A stretch of DNA of 6,665 bases from Desulfobacterales bacterium (GCA_020347085.1 CP070769.1:1527032-1533696), one strand, 5' to 3'; numbered from the stretch's first letter, positions 1 to 5,603 are shown. Notes: generated by a model not told the origin, from the letters alone. Translations and numbers: made by a program.

Positions 1-642
1 AATCAGTTCTTGACCCCGTACGATATCCTTCGTCTCAAGCATGGGTTGAAACTCTCCTCCGGGGAGTTCCTGAAACGCTACACCACGCATCACATCGGTC
101 CAGAGTCTGGTTTGCCAATTGTCACCCTTAAGATGCGACAGCATGAAAACCTGCGTTGTCCATTTGTGAACAAGGCGGGTTGTATGGTCTACTTGGACAG
201 ACCCGGTTCTTGTCGCATCTATCCCCTCGCTCGCATCATACAGAGAAGGCCAAATCAGTGTACCTCTGAGGAATTCCACGTCGTGATCAGGGAGTCACAC
301 TGTCTCGGGTTTGGAGAGTTTGAGACATGGACAGTCAAGCAGTGGAAGCAGAACCAGGGAGTCGAGCCCTATAACGAGATGAATGACCTGTTGATGGACA
401 TCATTTCCCTAAAGAACAGAAGCGGCATAAGGAGGCTTGCCCATAGGGAAAACCAGCTGTTTTATTTGGCCTGTTATGATCTTGATAGTTTCAGGGACTT
501 TGTTTTTGGAAAAAGGCTTTGGGAGACCTATCCAGTTGAAGAGAACGTATTGAAATTTCTGGAAGATGATGACATAGCCCTGATGCAGTTTGGTATTGAA
601 TGGATCAAGCACCAGTTGTTCGGAAATTTCAGAGGGATTTGA
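1..642 (+). CDS. YkgJ-family cysteine-cluster protein, 5' end outside window
   Basis: The frame is open to the left edge of the window (Asn-Gln-Phe precede the TTG at 10), so that TTG is not a convincing start and the gene is 5'-truncated. About 213 residues are visible. The TPYDILRLK segment and the later pattern CPF...GCMVYLDRPGSCRIYPL match the second half of the YkgJ/Fli-type zinc- or iron-chelating domain (PF03692 type). The N-terminal CxxCxxCC cluster expected in this family would lie upstream of base 1. After the domain comes a C-terminal extension of about 110 residues rich in aromatic and acidic residues (for example FRDFVFGKRLWETYP), a feature of the longer members of the family. 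The stop lies 38 bp before the SDR start, so co-transcription with it is plausible. Metal binding is inferred from the cysteines; the cellular role of the family is poorly defined. Confidence 0.85.
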   Translation, partial: NQFLTPYDILRLKHGLKLSSGEFLKRYTTHHIGPESGLPIVTLKMRQHENLRCPFVNKAGCMVYLDRPGSCRIYPLARIIQRRPNQCTSEEFHVVIRESHCLGFGEFETWTVKQWKQNQGVEPYNEMNDLLMDIISLKNRSGIRRLAHRENQLFYLACYDLDSFRDFVFGKRLWETYPVEENVLKFLEDDDIALMQFGIEWIKHQLFGNFRGI

Positions 643-668
643 TGGCAGGTTCTACGGGTTAGGTTTGT

Positions 669-674
669 GGGAGG
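669..674 (+). promoter_or_regulatory. Ribosome binding site deciding the SDR start
   Basis: GGGAGG lies 6 bases before the ATG at 681. An in-frame TTG at 678 directly before this ATG would also be possible, but the spacing favours ATG. Confidence 0.7.
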
Positions 675-680
675 CGTTTG

Positions 681-1496
681 ATGGAACTCAAAGGAAGGGT
701 GGCACTGGTATTGGGCGCTATCAAGGGTATTGGGAAAGGGATTGGGCTTGCCCTGGCCGCAGAAGGGGTCAAGGTGGTGCTAAACTATTACGACTGGGAA
801 GAGTCTCTCGGGCAGATGAAGCAAGATTTTGAGCAGGCTGGTGCCGACTACCTGGTGGTCAGGACAAACCTGCTCGATACAGACAAGATTTCCTCCCTTG
901 TTGAAAAGGTCACAGACAAGTTCGGTCGCCTAGACATCCTCGTCAACAACATAGAGCGTGGGGGGTGGCCTGTAGTGCATGGTGCGTATGTTCGTGAACA
1001 ATGGGACCTGGAGATGGCTTCAACACTCCGGGCAAAATGGTGGGTTTACTCGTCAGCCCTTCCCCACTTGAAGGCCTCGGGCGATGGGGTCGTGGTCAAT
1101 ATCTCATCCATTGCCGGACACATTGGCAGAAGCGGCCCGGCAGGACGGGTCTTTAACGACGGATATGCGGCCGCAAATAGAGCCGTATCGTCTTTTACCG
1201 AGATCTGGGCCCGAGAAGCGGCACCGGAAGTTAGGGTCAACGAGCTGATGCTCGGGTTTTTTGAAACGCGGCATGGTCCGCAAACTCGGGGGTGGGGTCT
1301 GCTGACGGAAACACAGCGCGACGAGATCATGGATCATACCCTGCTTCGACGAATCGGGACGATTGAAGATATAACCAGGGCAGTGCTCTTTGTGATTCGG
1401 GATGCCCCGTTCATGACCGGCAGTGTGCTGCGGCTTGACGGCGGTTATCTTCTGGGTGGGGAGTATGTGGAGCCCGTGCCAAAAGGAGTGATTTAG
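681..1496 (+). CDS. SDR-family oxidoreductase (FabG-like) with altered active site
   Basis: The 271-residue protein has the classical short-chain dehydrogenase fold. It begins with a Rossmann glycine motif at residues 11-18 (LGAIKGIG, with Leu in place of the usual Thr), followed by the second-strand segment VVLNYY. At 86-92 the sequence DILVNNIE replaces the usual DILVNNAG. The catalytic serine region is NISSIAG (Ser143), and the candidate catalytic Tyr is Tyr162 in YAAANRA. The C-terminus MTGSVLRLDGGYLLGG is typical of FabG relatives. The YxxxK lysine is Asn166 (codon AAT), and the serine-to-tyrosine spacing is about 19 residues against about 13 in E. coli FabG. Family knowledge says Lys lowers the Tyr pKa and binds the nicotinamide ribose, so activity may be reduced or altered. 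The substrate cannot be read from sequence. The gene follows the ykgJ-like gene by 38 bp. SDR membership is secure; catalytic competence is not. Confidence 0.9.
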   Translation: MELKGRVALVLGAIKGIGKGIGLALAAEGVKVVLNYYDWEESLGQMKQDFEQAGADYLVVRTNLLDTDKISSLVEKVTDKFGRLDILVNNIERGGWPVVHGAYVREQWDLEMASTLRAKWWVYSSALPHLKASGDGVVVNISSIAGHIGRSGPAGRVFNDGYAAANRAVSSFTEIWAREAAPEVRVNELMLGFFETRHGPQTRGWGLLTETQRDEIMDHTLLRRIGTIEDITRAVLFVIRDAPFMTGSVLRLDGGYLLGGEYVEPVPKGVI

Positions 1497-1504
1497 TAGA
1501 ACCC

Positions 1505-1635
1505 ATCTCAAAAACGGGTCTAAGTCTCCATGGCGGCGTTGCAGGTCGGCTCAAAATGCTCACATACTGACGTGTATGCTCCGCTTTTTCGCCGCCCCGC
1601 GCCTTGCCCTGAGCCCTGATCCACTTTCTTGAGAT
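1505..1635. repeat. 131-bp nested palindromic intergenic element
   Basis: The element has concentric inverted repeats. The outer arms are ATCTCAA (1505-1511) and TTGAGAT (1629-1635), extending imperfectly inward. Middle arms are GGCGGCG (1532-1538) and CGCCGCC (1590-1596). The inner arms CATAC (1563-1567) and GTATG (1574-1578) enclose TGACGT. No credible reading frame is present. It starts 8 bp after the SDR stop and ends 4 bp before the next element. It could be a MITE or REP-like element, or a structured transcript end for the SDR gene. I infer mobility only from the architecture. Confidence 0.6.
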
Positions 1636-1639
1636 AGCT

Positions 1640-1962
1640 TCTAGTGTCGCGTCTCAGAAGTGTCTTCAAAAAACATGGAGTCATCGTTAAGCCGTTTTCC
1701 TCACTCCGTGAGCTTTTTCGGGACGTCAGCTTCGTTCCGCTGAATCATGCACGCAGTGCTTCTGTTCAAGCCGTCAGGCGCAACCGGAGCGCTAAAACTC
1801 GGGCCAAGGCCCTCAAACAGTTTGTGATTCTCAACGCGTCACTCAGCTGCCATCTCATAGCGCAGAGCTTCACTCCGTGCCCAAAAACGCTCAATATCGT
1901 TCGGAAAAGGCTTTAAGCTGCCTAACGACTATTTTAACGTTCTTTTGAGACATGACACTAGA
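1640..1962. mobile_element. MITE-like element 1 with 21-bp terminal inverted repeats
   Basis: The terminal repeats are 1640-1660 and 1942-1962; they match at 18 of 21 positions (TCTAGTGTC, two mismatches, GTCTCA, one mismatch, AAG). Both ends carry CTAG with the layout C-TA-GTGTC and GACAC-TA-G, consistent with duplication of a TA target as in IS630/Tc1-mariner-type transposition; that family assignment is inference. Subterminal arms (about 1687-1700 and 1902-1919) also pair imperfectly, so most of the element can fold on itself. A 90-codon GTG-started frame inside it (1644-1916) has no recognisable protein features, so the element appears non-autonomous. Its interior is homologous to the element at 4861-5106. 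The right end overlaps the stop codon of the gene at 1958-2269. Confidence 0.75.
1742..1830. repeat. Structured core, copy 1
   Basis: The outer stem GAATCA (1742-1747) pairs with TGATTC (1825-1830). It encloses four small hairpins: GCAC-GCA-GTGC (1749-1759), GCC-GTCA-GGC (1770-1779), GCGC with GCGC (1778-1781 and 1789-1792), and GGGC-CAAG-GCCC (1801-1812). The second and third overlap by two bases and are alternatives. The core aligns with 4929-5017, sharing TTCAAGCCGTCAGGCGCAAC and CTCAAACAGTTT. A further hairpin CTCAC-TCC-GTGAG lies upstream at 1700-1712, followed by a run of five T. Confidence 0.7.
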
Positions 1963-2269
1963 CTCTGGCAAAGAAGTCTTGTAACTCTTTGATTACAGCA
2001 ACTTTTGTTTCTAAAGATACATTATCTTCAAACAAGAATTCCAACAGAAATACCATCTTATAATCCACCGCCGAGGTCTTATATTCCTGGAAAGAGGTGA
2101 CTTTGACGTCCCTCAGTTTCTCATAATCATTTGCCTTAAATAGATCCGTTTTTGTCAGAATCAGATTGATTGCCTCTTTGGCATCGTGAGGGTTCTCCAA
2201 TACAATTTCAACCCCGTGCAACTTTTTTACGGCCTTAAGGATCTTTTCACTTTCGACCTTGACTTTCAT
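1958..2269 (-). CDS. Hypothetical protein, 103 residues
   Basis: I do not recognise this protein. From the ATG at 2269 it is a soluble, Lys/Glu-rich protein without cysteines, signal peptide or membrane segment. It starts MKVKVESEKILKAVKKL and ends with a predicted helical stretch LETKVAVIKELQDFFARV. An upstream in-frame TTG at 2290 would add seven residues but has no Shine-Dalgarno; the ATG has a weak GGAA 8 bases upstream, so the start is uncertain. The stop codon TAG (1960-1958) overlaps the CTAG at the end of MITE-like element 1. Joining the flanks across a single TA also gives TAG, so the protein is probably not shortened by the insertion. The frame is consistent with a real gene, but function is unknown. 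Confidence 0.6.
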   Translation of the reverse strand: MKVKVESEKILKAVKKLHGVEIVLENPHDAKEAINLILTKTDLFKANDYEKLRDVKVTSFQEYKTSAVDYKMVFLLEFLFEDNVSLETKVAVIKELQDFFARV

Positions 2270-2318
2270 TTCTTTGTTCCACACTCTCAAAGGCTGACAA
2301 CTGGGTTTTCAGATACCT

Positions 2319-2343
2319 TGCCAAACGTGAAACCCACGAGGCA
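2319..2343. other. Leader hairpin upstream of the hypothetical gene
   Basis: TGCC (2319-2322) pairs with GGCA (2340-2343), and CGTG (2326-2329) with CACG (2335-2338), around a 5-base loop. It lies in the possible 5' leader of the gene starting at 2269. It could be a weak transcript end in the plus direction or a leader element. No known riboswitch pattern was recognised. Confidence 0.25.
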
Positions 2344-2372
2344 GGCAGTTCTTTTAGAGATTGCTAACTCTT

Positions 2373-2401
2373 ATCATAAGATGTGTCAGACTATTTTGGA
2401 A
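2373..2401 (-). promoter_or_regulatory. Candidate sigma-70-type promoter for the hypothetical gene
   Basis: On the minus strand TTCCAA (2401-2396) and TATGAT (2378-2373) are separated by 17 bases. The -10 matches 5 of 6 consensus bases but the -35 only about half. It would give a leader of roughly 100 bases. The -10 overlaps a small palindrome, CTTAT-C-ATAAG (2370-2380). The rest of 2402-2497 shows no gene or clear signal. Confidence 0.3.
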
Positions 2402-2497
2402 TAATTGATGCGCTCAGAAGCTGTTGTCAAAGGAGGAGACCGGAAATTCGGCCTGGAAACATTGGCGCAACGTTTGCCTGCAATCCGGTGTTCGTAC

Positions 2498-2538
2498 AAA
2501 AAACAACGCCACTGGTCCGCATCAGGTACGGCGTTTTT
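2498..2538 (-). terminator. Bidirectional intrinsic terminator after the beta-barrel gene
   Basis: The arms AACGCC (2505-2510) and GGCGTT (2530-2535), with an inner CTG/CAG pairing, form a stem. On the minus strand it is followed by G and six T (2504-2498); on the plus strand it runs into five T (2534-2538). It begins about 27 bases past the stop of the beta-barrel gene, so it most likely ends that transcript. Confidence 0.75.
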
Positions 2539-2564
2539 CTCTCAGTTTTTGCTTACGGTGTCTA

Positions 2565-3317
2565 TCAAAACCAAAGACTTAAGCCGAATCCGATGACGTG
2601 TGTCTTGTAAGTCATCTTAACATTGAGGTCAACCGGTGCTTCAAATTCGGTATAAGCAGCTTGGCGAAATTTGAACTCGGGTTCTGTTTGGAAGTAACGA
2701 TACCCTAAGTCCAGCGACACAGTGTCCGTCAAATCGAAGCTGACACCCAGTAGAAATTGATATCCAAAAGCATCATCACTTAGATCACCTTGGTTGTTTA
2801 CTCCGCTTGCGGTTCCTGGCCATGTAAATCCCGGTTCCAATATCAATCTCGCATTTTCTATGTCAAACCATGTCCAGCCTAATCCAAAGCCGGCGAAAGG
2901 ATGAACACGCCCATATGGATGTCTTAAAAGAAAGTTTAGCATGATGTCTCTGACAAAAATATCTGTGGCAAAAGTTACGCTCGAACCAACAGGGTTAAAC
3001 ACGTAATTGGCACTCTTGGCATCCGTTTTCGTGATCATGGAGGCCTCGAGTTCTACCACTATGGGGGACATTTTATACCACATCTGCGGGGTGTAACCGA
3101 GCCTTACACCAAGCATAAGCGCATCTGATAGGTTCGCGTCAGGCAAGGAAGTATGGAAGAGAGTTCTCTCCGAGGATTCCAAGTCTTCGGGAAATGCTCC
3201 TCCAGCCGTAATACCAACATAATTCAGTTTGGTTGACTTTCCTTCCTGGGTCATCCCGGCGGACGGGAATAGGATCAGCCACCAAGTTAATGACACCACG
3301 ACAAATGCCTTAATCAT
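2565..3317 (-). CDS. Outer-membrane beta-barrel protein
   Basis: This 250-residue protein has an N-terminal signal peptide (MIKAFVVVSLTWWLILFPSAG, short basic start then hydrophobic core), with cleavage likely around residues 20-24. The mature part shows alternating amphipathic strands with aromatic girdles, for example PFAGFGLGWTWF, FGYQFLLGVSFDL and VSLDLGYRYFQ. It ends with a terminal Phe (GFGLSLWF), the signature recognised by the BAM assembly machinery. The pattern fits the small OmpA/OmpW/opacity-like barrels (OMP_b-brl, PF13505 type), probably eight strands. There is no C-terminal OmpA peptidoglycan-binding domain. The ligand or role cannot be deduced. The ATG at 3317 has only a close-spaced AGGTG upstream. 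The gene stands 160 bp after the ACT gene and has its own terminator, so it may be a separate unit. Confidence 0.8.
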   Translation of the reverse strand: MIKAFVVVSLTWWLILFPSAGMTQEGKSTKLNYVGITAGGAFPEDLESSERTLFHTSLPDANLSDALMLGVRLGYTPQMWYKMSPIVVELEASMITKTDAKSANYVFNPVGSSVTFATDIFVRDIMLNFLLRHPYGRVHPFAGFGLGWTWFDIENARLILEPGFTWPGTASGVNNQGDLSDDAFGYQFLLGVSFDLTDTVSLDLGYRYFQTEPEFKFRQAAYTEFEAPVDLNVKMTYKTHVIGFGLSLWF

Positions 3318-3401
3318 TTCACCTGCTCAGCTAAAAGTTTCAGGGGTTGAGGAACGAGAATAAACCCTATCAGCGAAAGTCATTTTCTCGACAAGCCTTA
3401 A

Positions 3402-3414
3402 AACTGTTACAGTT
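3402..3414 (-). other. Small hairpin between the ACT and beta-barrel genes
   Basis: AACTG (3402-3406) pairs with CAGTT (3410-3414) around three bases and is followed on the minus strand by a short T run. It may be a weak terminator for the ACT gene. The rest of 3318-3477 shows nothing I can support. Confidence 0.25.
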
Positions 3415-3477
3415 GGCCATTATTGCTTGTTTAGTCCCCCAGGCGTTTTGTTTATCAGGTCTTCTCGTCAGATTTCA

Positions 3478-3963
3478 TCATCCCGAGAGTGATTTGAGGG
3501 CTTCGTCGACATCGGGGACGTGGAAGACGTACATTGCTGTTTGTACGTCCGAGATCCCAGAACCGTATACATAATTGATATTCATATTGGCATCGCCGAA
3601 CTGCTTTGAGATTTTGGCCAGCGTGCCTGGTCTATTTTCCAGTTTCATGACCAGAACCTCCGAGGTGTTCACCCAGTAATTGGCCTGCTTCAAGATGTCC
3701 AGGGCCTTTTCCGCTTGGTCCACAACAACGCGTATCAGGGAATATTGTTTCGCTTCTTTGATGACTGATCCATAGCTTGCGGCCGAAGCGGTTCTTTTGA
3801 TAGCCTTTCCGCGGGCTTCAAACATTTCCTGTATATAGTCGGCTGCATTTTGAATGAACATAGCCAGAATGTTGATGTTGGAACCTCCCATCAAGTCTGC
3901 AAATCGCCCCAGCTCGCCAGGAACATTTCTTAAGAATATTGAAAGCTGTTTATCCTTTGTCAT
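3478..3963 (-). CDS. Tandem ACT-domain protein
   Basis: This 161-residue soluble protein is built of two ACT domains. The first spans about residues 6-92 (QLSIFLRNVPGELGRFADLM...NINILAMFIQ) and the second about 103-158 (VLVMKLENRPGTLAKISKQF...NINYVYG...QTAMYVFHVPDVDEAL). Both carry the RPG/VPG-x-L turn typical of the fold, which usually binds amino acids or small effectors and regulates an enzyme. Stand-alone tandem ACT proteins of about 140 residues are common in anaerobes, often beside phenylacetate-CoA ligase genes; no such gene is in view. The first domain is interrupted by a charged segment at about 40-72 (YIQEMFEARGKAIKR...), making it longer than usual. The ATG at 3963 has an AAAGGA about 12 bases upstream, a long spacing. 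It lies 82 bp after murI. The regulated partner is unknown. Confidence 0.85.
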   Translation of the reverse strand: MTKDKQLSIFLRNVPGELGRFADLMGGSNINILAMFIQNAADYIQEMFEARGKAIKRTASAASYGSVIKEAKQYSLIRVVVDQAEKALDILKQANYWVNTSEVLVMKLENRPGTLAKISKQFGDANMNINYVYGSGISDVQTAMYVFHVPDVDEALKSLSG

Positions 3964-4045
3964 GTCTTGTGGTCATCCTTTCATCTTACGCTTCTTCAAT
4001 GCTTCGCTGCAGAAGTAAGGTATTACAGTTCTTCTCTAAATTCGG

Positions 4046-4831
4046 TTAAAGTTCAACATGTTCCAAGGTAACGACTGTTCTTAGTATGGCTTTGGCGATC
4101 TTTTGAAACTGGTCTGTTACATCTGACACGTAAAATTGGCAAGTCCCGTTTTTTTTGAGTCTGCTGTCAACATCGGGATTCTGGCGTAGAAACTCCGTGA
4201 CTGAATTGGACAGTGCCTCTGATGAGTCGATGACCTTCACGCGTTTGCCAATTTTTGCCTGTATGATCTCCTTTAACAAGGGATAGTGCGTACAGCCCAG
4301 GATAAGGATATCGATCTGTTTACTTTTAAGAGGGTGCAGGTATTTCTTGACAATTTTTCTGGTTTCTCCCTTCTTGAGCCAGCCCTCCTCTACCAGGGGC
4401 ACCAGCAGGGGACAGGGTTCTCCATAGACCTTCATTTCTGGCCGAACGGCCTTGATCTTATCTTCGTATACCCCGCTGTTCACAGTGGCCCTCGTTCCGA
4501 TCACCCCTACACGCCTCCTTTTGGGGTCTGAAACTGCCATCTTGACAGCGGGTGATATGACCTCAAGGATGGGCACATCGAACCGCTCCTTCAGGGTTTT
4601 GGTGGCTATGCTGGAAGCCGTGTTGCATGCTACGACCAGCATCTGGGCCCCTTTCTGAAGAAGGAGTTCTGCGTCCTCGATAGCATACCGGATGACGGTC
4701 TCCCGACTTTTTGTGCCATAAGGGGTGCGTGCCGTATCTCCGAAATAGAGGATATCGTAGTCGGGCAAATGATGCTTTACGGCCCTAACCACCGTAAGAC
4801 CGCCAATACCGGAATCAAACACACCGATCAA
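4046..4831 (-). CDS. murI: Glutamate racemase
   Basis: MurI interconverts L- and D-glutamate in the cytoplasm and supplies D-Glu for peptidoglycan stem peptides. The 261-residue protein is full length. It has the N-terminal IGVFDSGIGGLTV (Asp6, Ser7), the YFGDTARTPYG substrate loop at 29-39, the first catalytic cysteine in VVACNTASS (Cys69), and the second in ILGCTHYPLL (Cys180, with His182). This two-cysteine, cofactor-independent arrangement defines the family. The start is TTG at 4831: an ideal AAGGAG lies 7 bases upstream and a stop codon precedes in frame, so no ATG alternative fits. The 9-bp repeat bordering MITE-like element 2 begins only 7 bases upstream of the Shine-Dalgarno, so the element may affect expression. 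The ACT gene follows after 82 bp. Confidence 0.97.
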   Translation of the reverse strand: MIGVFDSGIGGLTVVRAVKHHLPDYDILYFGDTARTPYGTKSRETVIRYAIEDAELLLQKGAQMLVVACNTASSIATKTLKERFDVPILEVISPAVKMAVSDPKRRRVGVIGTRATVNSGVYEDKIKAVRPEMKVYGEPCPLLVPLVEEGWLKKGETRKIVKKYLHPLKSKQIDILILGCTHYPLLKEIIQAKIGKRVKVIDSSEALSNSVTEFLRQNPDVDSRLKKNGTCQFYVSDVTDQFQKIAKAILRTVVTLEHVEL

Positions 4832-4838
4832 GATGGGG

Positions 4839-4844
4839 CTCCTT
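4839..4844 (-). promoter_or_regulatory. Ribosome binding site supporting the TTG start of murI
   Basis: AAGGAG on the minus strand lies 7 bases before the TTG at 4831. Together with the upstream in-frame TGA it fixes the start. Confidence 0.8.
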
Positions 4845-4851
4845 CATGCAT

Positions 4852-4860
4852 TGTCAGTAG
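4852..4860. repeat. Target-site duplication, left copy
   Basis: TGTCAGTAG is repeated exactly at 5107-5115, immediately outside the two ends of MITE-like element 2. A 9-bp match at exactly these positions is very unlikely by chance. Confidence 0.8.
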
Positions 4861-4928
4861 GGACCTTTGCATAACCCCTTCTCACTTAGTTACATGAGCT
4901 TTTTGACCCATCTACGGGCTTGCTCACT

Positions 4929-5017
4929 AAATCCTAGCACGTAGTGCCTCTCTTCAAGCCGTCAGGCGCAACCTTTGCGCTAAACTCGGCCTAACGGCCT
5001 CAAACAGTTTAGGATTT
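4929..5017. repeat. Structured core, copy 2
   Basis: The outer stem AAATCCTA (4929-4936) pairs with TAGGATTT (5010-5017). It encloses GCAC-GTA-GTGC (4937-4947), GCC-GTCA-GGC (4958-4967), GCGCAA-CCT-TTGCGC (4966-4980) and GGCC-TAAC-GGCC (4988-4999). The second and third overlap by two bases. The positions correspond to the hairpins of copy 1 at 1742-1830, but several stem bases differ while pairing is kept. Confidence 0.7.
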
Positions 5018-5033
5018 GCCCACTGACGTGGGC
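5018..5033. repeat. Hairpin GCCCAC-TGAC-GTGGGC
   Basis: A perfect 6-bp stem with a TGAC loop directly follows the outer stem of structured core copy 2. Copy 1 has no obvious counterpart. The sequence ACTGACGTG also forms the tip of the hairpin at 1563-1578. Confidence 0.6.
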
Positions 5034-5106
5034 CGTTCACTTCGCCCGGATGGGTACCCCAAAAACCTCACGAGGGGCGTTCCAAGCAGTTATGCAAAGG
5101 TCTCCC

Positions 5107-5115
5107 TGTCAGTAG
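5107..5115. repeat. Target-site duplication, right copy
   Basis: This second exact copy of TGTCAGTAG borders the right end of MITE-like element 2 and pairs with 4852-4860. Confidence 0.8.
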
Positions 5116-5128
5116 TTAGTGGTTGAGA

Positions 5129-5148
5129 GGGTAGCGGCGGGTAGCGGA
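5129..5148. repeat. Two tandem 10-bp units
   Basis: GGGTAGCGGC is followed directly by GGGTAGCGGA. It lies downstream of the ykgJ-like stop, in DNA with no other recognisable feature. It is probably minor. Confidence 0.4.
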
Positions 5149-5203
5149 CAAAAGACAACAGGTAACCAGGTCAGTCTACAGCCGCGCAAGGTATAAACGC
5201 CCT

Positions 5204-5602
5204 CTATGCCTTAGGATGCTCTGAGAGAACCATCCTGACGCACTCGACAAGATCATCCAGGTTGCCATTTTCACGAATCCCAGGACACATTGACTTAATA
5301 ACAGCCCAGTTTGACGTATCCACTAAAATGCTCTCAATAAAGGGCCAAACCTTGCACATGCGAGGTTTAACTTCGTGGATGGTGCACAGCTCGTCCCAAA
5401 AGATGCAATAACCCGACTCTGCAGTTTTGATCATGGGCCGCTGCCCTGAACAATCGCAGTAATCTGATAGGAAACGCTCTGTATCTATGCTCAGGTAATG
5501 CGAGATGCGCTCAACTTGATGATCATTTACAAATGCACCCCCATACCCTTTGCAGCACTCGCCGCATTTTTGGCATTCAAAGAAATCCGAAGGCTTTGGC
5601 AC
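5204..5602 (-). CDS. YkgJ-family cysteine-cluster protein
   Basis: From the GTG at 5602 the protein has 132 residues and carries a complete YkgJ-type domain. The N-terminal cluster is FECQKCGECCKGYGG (Cys10, 13, 16 and 17). A middle set follows in DYCDCSG and GYCIFWDELCTIHEVKPRMCKVWPF, and a last Cys in SMCPGI. Such proteins are thought to bind Zn or Fe-S; no enzymatic activity is established. The GTG at 5602 lies one base after the recR stop, giving a start a few residues before the cysteine cluster as in relatives. An alternative GTG at 5632 overlaps recR by 29 bases and adds MPWKGEKVSE. Neither has a well-spaced Shine-Dalgarno, so translational coupling to recR is likely. It is complete, unlike the longer relative at 1-642, and shares only the domain with it. 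Confidence 0.9.
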   Translation of the reverse strand: MPKPSDFFECQKCGECCKGYGGAFVNDHQVERISHYLSIDTERFLSDYCDCSGQRPMIKTAESGYCIFWDELCTIHEVKPRMCKVWPFIESILVDTSNWAVIKSMCPGIRENGNLDDLVECVRMVLSEHPKA

Positions 5603-5603
5603 C

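Larger units (their letters stand above)
4861..5106. mobile_element. MITE-like element 2 with terminal inverted repeats and 9-bp duplication
   Basis: The ends GGGACCTTTGCATAAC (4860-4875) and the reverse complement of 5089-5104 match at 15 of 16 positions. Two extra C lie between the right repeat and the duplication, so the exact boundary is uncertain by one or two bases. The 9-bp duplication TGTCAGTAG flanks the element. There is no transposase frame, so it would need a helper. Its interior resembles MITE-like element 1 (TGAGCTTTTT, the structured core, TTCACT...CCCAAAAAC) although the ends of the two elements are unrelated. It lies between the ykgJ-like gene and murI; without it and one duplication copy that gap would be 117 bp instead of 372. 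Confidence 0.8.

Noticed and set aside
10..12. TTG as the start of the first gene
   Set aside because: The frame is open upstream to the window edge, and the family needs an N-terminal cysteine cluster before this point.
1104..1511. Minus-strand 135-codon frame opposite the SDR gene
   Set aside because: It is a shadow of the SDR coding sequence, with no ribosome binding site and no recognisable domain.
1742..1830. Short repeated hairpins as a CRISPR array or tRNA cluster
   Set aside because: There are no regularly spaced identical repeats and no cloverleaf or T-loop signature; the hairpins differ in sequence and belong to one folded unit.
1644..1916. A 90-codon plus-strand frame starting with GTG
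   Set aside because: It lies wholly inside MITE-like element 1, covers the palindromic core, has no Shine-Dalgarno, and its translation shows no domain or hydrophobic pattern. Its counterpart is not kept in element 2.
1958..2269. Truncation of the hypothetical gene by element insertion
   Set aside because: Rejoining the flanks across one TA still yields the TAG stop, so the end appears original, although homologues are needed to be certain.
2383..2610. Plus-strand frames between the hypothetical gene and the beta-barrel gene
   Set aside because: They run through the intrinsic terminator and into the 3' end of the opposite-strand gene, and show no protein-like composition.
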